Source: Streptococcus anginosus subsp. whileyi MAS624 (lineage in GTDB: Bacteria; Bacillota; Bacilli; Lactobacillales; Streptococcaceae). From it: a stretch of 64,000 nt of DNA. The position numbers and the translations under genes were made by a program. The notes below the pieces were generated by a model. The model was not told the origin of the DNA and did no database searches. It worked only from the letters and a program-made list of their open reading frames with translations. The stretch's first letter is position 1. Every line of letters starts with the position of its first letter. Positions 16,114-23,523 of this stretch are shown here, piece by piece. The stretch spans positions 164,501-228,500 of the forward strand of contig NZ_AP013072.1 of assembly GCF_000478925.1 (NCBI RefSeq), read 5' to 3'.

Positions 16114-16707
16114 ATGAAATATATCATCTTTACAATTATGTCAACTTTGATGTTAAGTGTCTCTCGATTACTTCTAGCACATATTTCACAATCAAATCTA
16201 TTTTTAATAGCCCCTATATAGTGGGTAAAATCCTATGCAAGAATATTCAAATTTTGTGATGAACTATTAGCGACATCTACATTTCTATTTAGTAGCTACA
16301 TCATTTTTTTCATTTTGCACAGTAGTAGAGAAGAAAATTATTTTATTATTTCGATTATTATTGTTAGTTTAATTTATTGTATTATAGCTTGGGTTGGTAT
16401 TGTGTTAATTATTGGAAATATTGTTTATCCCGTTAATGGCATTATCCCTCTTAAAAAATCAGAACTATCCACAGCTACATTACAAATTTATTCGCGATTA
16501 CATTTATCAGATTTAGCTTTGGGAATACTAACGATTTCTTTATCTTGCTTAAGTCTAAATTTATATGTCAAATTAGGCGGTTATGTTGTTGGAATAATGC
16601 AGATATTGTTTACTTACTACAGTAAGCGACTGAACTATAACGCCTACCTTTTTACAGTCATAGCTTGGAATATATGGATAATTGTGTTTCAAATAATTAA
16701 TCAATAG
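16114..16707 (+). pseudogene. Polytopic membrane protein gene interrupted by an amber codon
   Basis: Two open stretches, 16114-16221 and 16222-16707, are in the same frame and are parted only by a TAG at 16219-16221 (codon 36). Read through, they give a 197-codon protein with an N-terminal hydrophobic segment (MKYIIFTIMSTLMLSVSRLL) and about five more membrane helices (for example IISIIIVSLIYCIIAWVGIV and AYLFTVIAWNIWIIVFQII). The frame around the stop (NLFLIAPI*WVKSYARIFKF) keeps protein-like character on both sides. The shorter ORF beginning at 16315 has no ribosome site of its own. I do not recognise the family. It sits just outside the left end of the integrated element. Confidence 0.72.
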
Positions 16708-16859
16708 AACATTAATTTATAAGGGAAACGAAGCTTTATTTTTGGAAAAATGAAAACTTATCTGACTAATATCTAATCAGCTGAAAATTAGTTAAAATGC
16801 TATTTTTTTAAATAAAAAAGCCTCTGAAACGTTGATTCCATAGGCTTTTCTGATCTCAA

Positions 16860-16876
16860 TTATTTAACTTCTGTAA
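16860..16876. repeat. attL core repeat of the rpmG element
   Basis: TTATTTAACTTCTGTAA, identical to the end of rpmG at 27116-27132. The repeat encodes, on the minus strand, the TEVK-stop end of L33. Confidence 0.85.
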
Positions 16877-16958
16877 GGAATACTTAAAATCTATTTTAGT
16901 TGTGACAAACCTTATTAAATCAAGGTTTATAAGCTATTGATTTGGATAAAACTGTCAG

Positions 16959-16980
16959 AGGTTGCCAAAAAGGTTGCCAT
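16959..16980. repeat. Subterminal direct repeat, left copy
   Basis: A 22-bp sequence made of two AGGTTGCC-type motifs separated by five A's (GGTTGCCAAAAAGGTTGCC core). The same 22 bp, same orientation, occur at 27001-27022. Both copies lie about 80 to 95 bp inside the att cores, so arm-type integrase or Xis binding sites are likely. Confidence 0.75.
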
Positions 16981-16985
16981 GAATT

Positions 16986-18251
16986 TCATGAGGTTAGCTC
17001 CGCAATTTTATTTAAATAAATATCTACCGCTTGTGTTTGATTTTTAGGGGCAAGCTCGGCATATATGTCCATAGTAGTCTTGATAGACTTATGTCCCATA
17101 CGAACCTGTAACTCTTTCCAATTCATACCAGCATTTAACATCATAGAAGCGTGTGTATGACGGAATAAGTGAAAACCATAGTCAGGTAGACCAACTTCCT
17201 GTAATCGTCTTTTGAGTGTCGCACGTTCATTCCTATCGCACATATAGTTTCCGTAAATAGTTGGGAAAATCAACTTACTTTTTGAAAGACCGTTCTTCTT
17301 GAAATAAAGATTCATTTCATCATGGAAGTTTTGAAGTTGCTCAATAATTTGGTACGGAACAGCTATTTTTCTATTGCCCGAATCAGATTTAGGAGTATTT
17401 TTACAAACAACCTTTCCTTTTAATCCTAACTTAGGTTTCGCATTTTTCCAAACAAGAGTTTTAGTGACTAATATTTCAGAACTTTCAAAATCAAGGTCAT
17501 AGATAGTCAAAGCTAATAGCTCATTGATTCTCATTCCTGAAGCAAGTAGACTGTCGCAGATAACTTTAAATCGCCGATTAGCCCTAGTATTAGGTAAAGT
17601 ATCAACGAAATTTAGCCAGATAGTTAAATCTTCATCATGAAGAACCATAATGCGTTTTTGATTGCTTTTAGGTTTTGGGGGAATTTTGATAGATTGAGCA
17701 GGATTATGCTTTAATTCAAAGTGTGTTATTCCAAAATCAAAAATATCACTTAATTTATGGGCAATAGCTCCAAAATCTTTAGCACAGCCTTTTTCAGCTC
17801 TTTTTATTCCAGAATCTACAGATTCTTTTGATTTTGTTGCAAGCTCATTAACCCAGTTTTGAATATCAGACGAAGTAACTTTATCAGGCTGATATTGCCC
17901 AAATTGGGGGAGGATATAGGTATCTAGATAGTTCCTCACTCGGTTTAGAGTGTTATCTGAGCTGACCCAAGTCTCGTAGTTGGAGAACCACAGTTCAGCT
18001 AAATCTGACAAGGTAGCAATGCTAAAAGTTTCTTTCCTTGTTGAACCACTTTCTTCAAAATCAATTTTAGCTTGAATAATTTTACGGTCTAAGGAGCGTA
18101 GGGTTTTAGCTGTTACGGTTGTTTTTACAGGTTTTCCAGTCTTTATATCTAAGCCTAGATAGATGCTCTTTGCTGAATAACTAATCTCGCCATTGTCCTT
18201 TACTTTCTTGAGGACGGTTTTTCCTTTATGGATAATTTTTTCTATATTCAT
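16986..18251 (-). CDS. int: Tyrosine integrase of the rpmG element
   Basis: A site-specific recombinase of about 421 residues. It has an N-terminal arm-binding domain (SYSAKSIYLGLDIKTGKPVK), a SAM-like core-binding domain, and a catalytic domain with Arg in LLASGMRINELLAL, the HxxR box HLFRHTHASMMLNAG, the GH of MGHKSIKTTMD and the nucleophile Tyr in MDIYAELAPKN. The start at 18251 (MNIEKIIHKG) has a GAGAG site 7 bases upstream; a TTG at 18266 in frame is less likely. It lies against attL and should excise and integrate the element at the rpmG end. Confidence 0.95.
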   Translation of the reverse strand: MNIEKIIHKGKTVLKKVKDNGEISYSAKSIYLGLDIKTGKPVKTTVTAKTLRSLDRKIIQAKIDFEESGSTRKETFSIATLSDLAELWFSNYETWVSSDNTLNRVRNYLDTYILPQFGQYQPDKVTSSDIQNWVNELATKSKESVDSGIKRAEKGCAKDFGAIAHKLSDIFDFGITHFELKHNPAQSIKIPPKPKSNQKRIMVLHDEDLTIWLNFVDTLPNTRANRRFKVICDSLLASGMRINELLALTIYDLDFESSEILVTKTLVWKNAKPKLGLKGKVVCKNTPKSDSGNRKIAVPYQIIEQLQNFHDEMNLYFKKNGLSKSKLIFPTIYGNYMCDRNERATLKRRLQEVGLPDYGFHLFRHTHASMMLNAGMNWKELQVRMGHKSIKTTMDIYAELAPKNQTQAVDIYLNKIAELTS

Positions 18252-18347
18252 TGCTGCTCTCTTCAATCAATCGAAGAATTGAAAAAAGCTAAAATAGATA
18301 GTATCTCACTTTCTTTTTTGATACTCCTATTTTAGCACATTTCACTT

Positions 18348-18611
18348 CTAGTTGTGGCTTAAAAACTCTAAAACAGTATCAATATGATAGTAAACGGTTC
18401 TAGTACCCTCAATAGGTGGTTCTAAACGTTTAAGACCTCTATTTTCCCATGACTTCAATGTATTTGGAGATATACTCAGTAAATCTAATAACTCTTTTTG
18501 AGTATAAATAATACCAGTTCTATTCTTTTCACTATTTAAATGTTTTAGTAGGTCAATAACAGTAAGAAGCATGAGTTCAATTTGCTTTAAATCAAAATTA
18601 TTGCTAGACAT
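18348..18611 (-). CDS. Excisionase-like small HTH protein
   Basis: An 87-residue protein with a MerR/HTH_17-like helix-turn-helix (TQKELLDLLSISPNTLKSWE) followed by RGLKRLEPPIEGTRTVYYH and a closing VLEFLSHN. Small proteins of this type next to integrases act as excisionases or as element regulators. A closely similar 89-residue protein is encoded in the second island at 55438-55707 (GIKSKTLARWEKAGLKRYQPP). It is the second gene in from attL. Confidence 0.7.
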   Translation of the reverse strand: MSSNNFDLKQIELMLLTVIDLLKHLNSEKNRTGIIYTQKELLDLLSISPNTLKSWENRGLKRLEPPIEGTRTVYYHIDTVLEFLSHN

Positions 18612-18689
18612 ACTATTCTCACTTTCTTTGGTAAATATAATTGAAATATGAGATAATAGCAGTAGGGGTAAGCTACTGCTTATCTCTCG

Positions 18690-19939
18690 CTAATCCGCAA
18701 CATCACTTTTAGGCTTCTTGGCGGAATCTTTAGGAGTGATGTTGTTTTTTTGGTAAAAAATTTGAAAGGCATCTTCAAGAAAATCTTCAAAATTAAATTT
18801 CTCAAGTTCCCTACTAAATTTATTTAACCATAACCCTACGTCTGGGTTGGGGGTGTAGTTGGTCTCATACTCTTGAATGAGCCTGATGATGAAGTGATTG
18901 CGGGCTTGAGTGCCCCAGACTTTTTCAATTTTCGTTAGAAGAGGAAAGAGTCCACTACCCTTCATTAAATATGAAATGGTTGATAAAAGGTCATTGTTAC
19001 GAGAGTTTAAAGATTCAAGATCTGGGAAGATGCCAGCCCCTTTAAGTAAATCACTAGTGAATTGCAACGGTTGACCAGTCTCTGCATCATGGAAACAATA
19101 TTTATCAATCATTTTGTTGACAATGAGTTTACTCAAATCTTGAGGGTTATCAATATCAAGAAGTAAGGTTAGTATTTGATTGCTATAAGTTCCTTTGTAA
19201 GAAGCTTCCATACGTACCCAAGAATTGCAATACTTAGTTAAGTGCATATAGCGACCTTGATTGTCTAATTGTTCCTGATACTTGTTATAGATACGCAGCA
19301 GAGCATTTACATTCTTTTTTTGCTACCGATATACATCGTTTGCGCTTGACCATTTACTTCTTGAGCGCTGATGTTAGAAATATTTTTACGTCCCTTATGA
19401 TTAGTAATGATATATCGCTTGTTTTTCAGCCCTTGATACAGGTCATTGACAGACATTGAATAATTAAAGTAATCAACAGCAAGGTCAATACGAGAAAGGC
19501 GCAAATCATAATAGTCAGTATATAGCAATTGTGCTATATTGTGGATGTCAACTGCTTCACTATAATAGTCTTGATAGGAGGCTTTATAGTGAGACAAAGC
19601 CGATGCAGAAAATTTCAGGATAATGCCCATCGTGAAATCCATCTCATGCCATGCAATGGCAAAATAATAGGGCAAATGTTGAAAGGTAAAGCCATTTGTA
19701 TAGCCTGCTGGCGGGGTTTCCAGTGGAACATAATTTCCAAAGAGAACTGGGAGGGATAGCTTTTCTGCTACTGTTTCAGACAGCGATAAAGCAAATTGAT
19801 ACCAATTATCTGGGTATTCTCCCACAGTATCTTCTGTCGGTTTGATGACAAATGTAGCTTCATCGACACTGGTCATAATGACTGGGTTACGGTCGTTATC
19901 TTTTTGAAGATATTTTTCAATTTCATTTCTACAAATCAT
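18690..19939 (-). CDS. MobT/Rep_trans-type relaxase, split by a -1 frameshift at an A7 run
   Basis: Two frames together encode about 417 residues, the normal size of Rep_trans (PF02486) relaxases such as Tn916 Orf20 and ICEBs1 NicK. The first runs from 19939 to 19307 (210 residues, with YDLRLSRIDLAVDYFNYSMS typical of the nicking domain and ending YIGSKKRM). The second is open from about 19320 to 18690 (NVNALLRIYNKYQEQLDN, then MHLTKYCNSWVRMEASYKGT). The break is at AGC-AAAAAAA-G (19315-19321 region on the minus strand). A -1 shift on A-AAA-AAG joins the frames exactly. It may be programmed slippage, a real mutation, or a homopolymer error. The oriT-like hairpins lie upstream, between it and the coupling protein. 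Confidence 0.75.
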
Positions 19940-20179
19940 TTTATCTTCTTTCTATCCGCCTAAAGAGTGAAAGTTAACTGGGCGGTAAATATTGTTTTGG
20001 TTAACTATTTATTGTAATGTAGCAAAATTCCTATGCTTTTATTATTCCACAGTTTTAGGAGGTAGTCACCCTAAATAAAATGTTGTAGAATAACGTTGAT
20101 ATAACAACTCTTTAAGGCAATAGAGTATAGTTTCCCTAAAGTGGAATTTGCAAAGCTTTAAAAAACAAGGTCAAATGGA

Positions 20180-20278
20180 ACGGGGGTCTTTACATGTCCC
20201 CCGTATAACAGCCAGCTAAAGCTGGCGAGACAGTAAGCCAGCGTTTCCGCCGCAAGGCTACCCCTCGGCAACTGTCTC
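20180..20278. other. Candidate origin of transfer (oriT) hairpin cluster
   Basis: Three structures in 100 bases: ACGGGGG-N10/11-CCCCCGT (20180-20204), GCCAGC-TAAA-GCTGGC (20211-20226), and GAGACAGT/ACTGTCTC (20227-20234 and 20271-20278). They lie between the coupling protein gene and the relaxase gene, the place of oriT in ICEBs1 and Tn916, whose nic regions also have a C6/G6 inverted repeat with about 10 unpaired bases. The end overlaps the coupling protein stop. Function is inferred from position and structure. The rest of 19940-20180 shows no gene. Confidence 0.65.
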
Positions 20279-21004
20279 ATCAGAATAGAAATAGCGGTCT
20301 GAACGATTAACAGCTTCTCGAATCAGGTTTTCTAAAGGAAGCATGTTATAACTTGGTACAATGATGTGACGACTATCTTGCCCATCTACCTTCATGTATC
20401 CTACACCTCGAGGGTTGTTTCTCACAATATTTTCTTTTTCATCTGAGAAGAGCATTGAGACAGTTTCCTTCGAGAGTTTGCCTAGTGCAATCACTGTACC
20501 TATCGAATCCCTTGATAGACCAAGTGAACTTTTATGAGCATCTTGCTGCGAAATAATTACATAGATTCTAAAGGAACGTCCTAGCTGAATTAAGCGAGTA
20601 TAGTCTTTAATTGCCTGCTCACGCTCCTTTTTGTCAAGGCTATTTTGCCACGCATTAAACTCATCAAAACAGATAACAACAAATTCTCGTGATTTATCAA
20701 TTCCTTTTTGACGATTTTCTAAAATGTTCAAGCCAATTTTTAATATGTCTGATACAGAATCAAAACGCTTAAAAGTTTTGCAGTCATTTAAAAAGGCAAA
20801 GTCAGAATCAGCCTTATAGTCCGCAATAAGGAATGGGGATTTTGGGTAACTATGAGCAAAACGAGCTAAGAAAATTTTTGTCGCATAAGTTTTTCCAGAA
20901 CCACTGGAACCTACCAATAGAGCATGGGGCACACGCTCCACGGGTATATCCCAAAAGAATGGAGCCCCGTAGTCATATAGGCTTGCATCAAGAAAACATT
21001 TCAT
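20258..21004 (-). CDS. FtsK/TcpA-like coupling ATPase
   Basis: A 248-residue P-loop ATPase, start chosen at ATG 21004 (MKCFLDASLYDYG) with AAAGG upstream. Walker A is LLVGSSGSGKTYATK, Walker B FVVICFDEFNAW, and the later IQLGRSFRIYVIISQQDAHK is the FtsK/HerA-type segment with a sensor Gln. It lacks membrane segments, in contrast to TcpA of full conjugative elements; the upstream gene encodes a membrane-anchored protein that could supply the anchor. Its job would be to deliver relaxase-bound DNA to a helper mating channel. Confidence 0.85.
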   Translation of the reverse strand: MKCFLDASLYDYGAPFFWDIPVERVPHALLVGSSGSGKTYATKIFLARFAHSYPKSPFLIADYKADSDFAFLNDCKTFKRFDSVSDILKIGLNILENRQKGIDKSREFVVICFDEFNAWQNSLDKKEREQAIKDYTRLIQLGRSFRIYVIISQQDAHKSSLGLSRDSIGTVIALGKLSKETVSMLFSDEKENIVRNNPRGVGYMKVDGQDSRHIIVPSYNMLPLENLIREAVNRSDRYFYSDETVAEG

Positions 21005-21017
21005 GTATAGTGCCTTT

Positions 21018-21485
21018 CTAAATGTAGGAAAAAGACATTTGGAGATTAAGGTAATATTGATTGTTATACCGTAAAATTTTTCCAAATTGAGTGTCAAATT
21101 GCAGTCTGTGTCCTTTGTCGGACCAGCTTTCATAGGTTGTAGATTCAGCTAGGTATTTGCTAAACTGTGTTAAAAAGACTTGTTGGATATAGCTTTCTTC
21201 TTCTTCATCAACAGGCTTCTTAGATAGCATAATAGGAAAACTAACAAGGTAAGAACGATTGTCATTGCTACTTTGCAAAAATCGAATGTAGCGACTATCA
21301 AAAAGAAGTTTTTGACCTGAAACAGTGGCGCTTTCTTCAATTACCTGCTCAATATCTGCTGTGATTGCTGGGAGGTTTAACTGAAGCATCTGAGCCTGTC
21401 TCTGCTTTTCGATAGTTTCACTAATCCTAAGAGCTAAATAAAGAAATCCAGTAAATAAGATAATTAGCCATGATATAAACGACAT
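21018..21485 (-). CDS. Membrane-anchored transfer accessory protein
   Basis: About 155 residues, start chosen at 21485 (MSFISWLIILFTGFLYLALR) behind AAAGGAA. One N-terminal membrane helix is followed by a short coiled part (ISETIEKQRQAQMLQL) and a soluble domain of mixed strands and helices. No motif is recognised. It is encoded between the 98-residue protein and the coupling ATPase with very short gaps, so one transfer operon is likely. It may tether the soluble ATPase to the membrane. Confidence 0.6.
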   Translation of the reverse strand: MSFISWLIILFTGFLYLALRISETIEKQRQAQMLQLNLPAITADIEQVIEESATVSGQKLLFDSRYIRFLQSSNDNRSYLVSFPIMLSKKPVDEEEESYIQQVFLTQFSKYLAESTTYESWSDKGHRLQFDTQFGKILRYNNQYYLNLQMSFSYI

Positions 21486-21532
21486 ATAACAATTCCTTTC
21501 TATGGATAAGGGGAAATACTCCCCACTATCCA

Positions 21533-21829
21533 TTAAACAAGTTCAATAAAAGCAGACTTAGCTTTTACTGAGAGTGCAGCACGATTCCCATTGGTATATG
21601 CAGTGATAGAAACATTCTCTAGAACAATTTCGACTTTTTCATCAAACAAAGTTGCAAAGTCAGATACATTAACCATATCAGCCTTGATATTTGTTTGATT
21701 GAACCGACCGTCTGGAGTTCGTACACCGATAGTTAATTGGGTTTGACCAGTGCTGAGACCAGAAGTAAAATCTTTTACTTCCGATGCGCCGATAAGACGA
21801 CCTTGTATTGTTGTTTGTGTAGCTTCCAC
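21533..21829 (-). CDS. 98-residue protein of the transfer operon
   Basis: A small, mainly beta-strand protein (TIQGRLIGASEVKDF, TQLTIGVRTPDGRFNQTNIK, VEIVLENVSITAYTNGNRA, LSVKAKSAFIEL). The pattern suggests an OB-like or DUF961-type fold as found at the start of Tn916-like transfer operons, but I cannot assign it with certainty. It is the first gene of the leftward operon that continues to the coupling protein and the relaxase. Confidence 0.55.
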   Translation of the reverse strand: MEATQTTIQGRLIGASEVKDFTSGLSTGQTQLTIGVRTPDGRFNQTNIKADMVNVSDFATLFDEKVEIVLENVSITAYTNGNRAALSVKAKSAFIELV

Positions 21830-21911
21830 AGGCTACCTCTTTTCTAACCGTTTTATTAAATACATCAAAAAATTCACGGCTTTTCAAATTTATTGAAGGT
21901 ATGTATTAGTG

Positions 21912-21929
21912 TGTGATAGCTATCTCACA
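21912..21929. promoter_or_regulatory. Palindrome at the transfer-operon promoter
   Basis: TGTGATAGCTATCTCACA contains the perfect palindrome GATAGCTATC inside TGTGA/TCACA. On the minus strand it follows a TACAAT -10-like box by about 6 bases, so it would cover the start of transcription. An operator is likely. The remainder of 21830-22229 holds no gene; it is the divergent control region. Confidence 0.5.
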
Positions 21930-22229
21930 TTATTATTGTATAAAAACTAAAAAAATATGTTTACCTAAGAAATGCTATATTTTTGATATAATCTTTTTTG
22001 TTTAAAAATTAGGAAACTGTGGAATTTTTGATGAACTCATAACCCCTTGTAAATACTGGATTATAAAGACTATTATTTAGAGATTAAAAAAACTATAATT
22101 TAGCATGATAGAGTTTAATCAAGCATCATTATTTTTTGAAAACGTTTTACCCTAAAAGCTTTCTCCCTTCTTGAAATCTCTATATTTTATGTGATAAAAT
22201 AAGATACTTTAACTTTAGGAGATGTTTCT

Positions 22230-22994
22230 ATGAAAAACAAAATTAAAATAGAAGAACGTATGTTAGTTACAGTGACTCTCAATTTGATGCACAAAATGCA
22301 AGATTTTCAAGATTTTAAGAAAGAACAAGGTATTAGCGGAGATTATGAAGCCAAAGTCGCTTATCTAGTAGAGAACTTGCACGTACATGAAAAAACGGCT
22401 GAAAATTTGTTGTCTGGAAAGGTTGTGTCTCATAATAACTATTTAGAAATTTTCCCCTCGTTTGATTCTGAATCAAATGGTGATAGGCAAACAAAATTAG
22501 AAAAATTTGCCGAAATAATCTCGAAAGAAATTGAGAACGGAGATGACAATACTGTCAAAGAGGTAAATAGGATACTTTCTGATAGGTTAGATAAGTTAGA
22601 TTTAAAAAAAATAGTCAATGCGACATTTATCCAATCACTGGAAAAATCCAGTCAGTCTAGTTTAAAAAGCCTAAAAAATCCAAGCAAAAGGACAAAAACT
22701 TTGGATTATGCTTGGGTCATCTGGAATAGCTTTTTTTATGACTATATTTCTAAAAGAGATGATCAATATCAAATATTTACTAAATTTAATGTAATAGAAA
22801 AAGCAATGGACTACCTCCCTTTAATCGAAAAGATTTTTGAATCAGAAGAAAATCTAGAGGTATTTTGTCAAGTAGCTGAACGATTGGATTTGTTTAAGAT
22901 AGTTGATGAATATGAGGATTGGGAGAATATGGAAAAGTTTATTAAATCGGTTCAATCACGAAATGGATTTGATAATTATATAGATATAAAATAA
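22230..22994 (+). CDS. 254-residue helical protein of unknown function
   Basis: The product is soluble, charged and helical. Residues 1-70 look like a possible DNA-binding or protein-binding helical domain (LVENLHVHEKTAENLLSGKV) and the rest has long amphipathic helices (AEIISKEIENGD, ILSDRLDKLDLKKIV, YLPLIEKIFESEENLEVF). A TTAGGAGA site precedes the start. No family recognised. It is transcribed away from the transfer operon and towards the convergent XRE gene, with a short hairpin between. Confidence 0.55.
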   Translation: MKNKIKIEERMLVTVTLNLMHKMQDFQDFKKEQGISGDYEAKVAYLVENLHVHEKTAENLLSGKVVSHNNYLEIFPSFDSESNGDRQTKLEKFAEIISKEIENGDDNTVKEVNRILSDRLDKLDLKKIVNATFIQSLEKSSQSSLKSLKNPSKRTKTLDYAWVIWNSFFYDYISKRDDQYQIFTKFNVIEKAMDYLPLIEKIFESEENLEVFCQVAERLDLFKIVDEYEDWENMEKFIKSVQSRNGFDNYIDIK

Positions 22995-23028
22995 GCATGT
23001 AAAAAACCAAGTCGTTTTTCGACTTGGC

Positions 23029-23364
23029 TTATTTTATCTGTTTCAACAATATTCTGAGGGCTTTAATAGTAGGCTCTCTTTTTTCTTTTGGGAGATTTTC
23101 AATATCTTCAATGAGTTGCACAAATTCCTTGCCTTTATTCTGATTTTCAATATTGAAAAAGGTATTCACGTCAACTTCAAGTGCTTGCATGATTTTTTCA
23201 ATGGTTTCTATTTTAACGTTTAACTGTTTATTTTCTAAACGGTAAATGTAATTGAAACCTAAATCAGCTTTTTCTGCTAGATATTCTTGAGTCATTCCAT
23301 TCTTCAGTCTTAAATGTCTGATTTGTTTAGCAACAAACTCTCTTAAATTCATATTTTTAGTCAT
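23029..23364 (-). CDS. XRE-family regulator
   Basis: A 111-residue protein with a classic Cro/CI-type helix-turn-helix (IRHLRLKNGMTQEYLAEKAD, LGFNYIYRLENKQLNVKIET) and a helical C-terminal part ending LPKEKREPTIKALRILLKQI. It is divergent from the surface protein gene, and a set of AAAGACTG repeats lies in the shared 160-bp region, overlapping the probable surface-protein promoter. It probably represses that gene and its own. Confidence 0.88.
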   Translation of the reverse strand: MTKNMNLREFVAKQIRHLRLKNGMTQEYLAEKADLGFNYIYRLENKQLNVKIETIEKIMQALEVDVNTFFNIENQNKGKEFVQLIEDIENLPKEKREPTIKALRILLKQIK

Positions 23365-23418
23365 GATAGCACCTCTTAACTATCATACAAGTTTCTTTTA
23401 ATTAAAATACCACCCATT

Positions 23419-23491
23419 AAAGACTGAATTTTTAAAAATAATATAATACTAAAGACTGTAAATGTGATATAATATTTATAAAACAGTCTTT
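23419..23491. promoter_or_regulatory. Operator-like repeats between XRE gene and surface-protein gene
   Basis: AAAGACTG at 23419-23426, AAAGACTGT at 23451-23459 and its complement ACAGTCTTT at 23483-23491. The extended -10 TGA-TATAAT of the rightward promoter (23468-23473) lies between the second and third copies. Binding by the XRE protein is inferred. Confidence 0.55.
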
Positions 23492-23523
23492 TGAGACTTA
23501 TTTATTTAACAAAGGAGAACATT

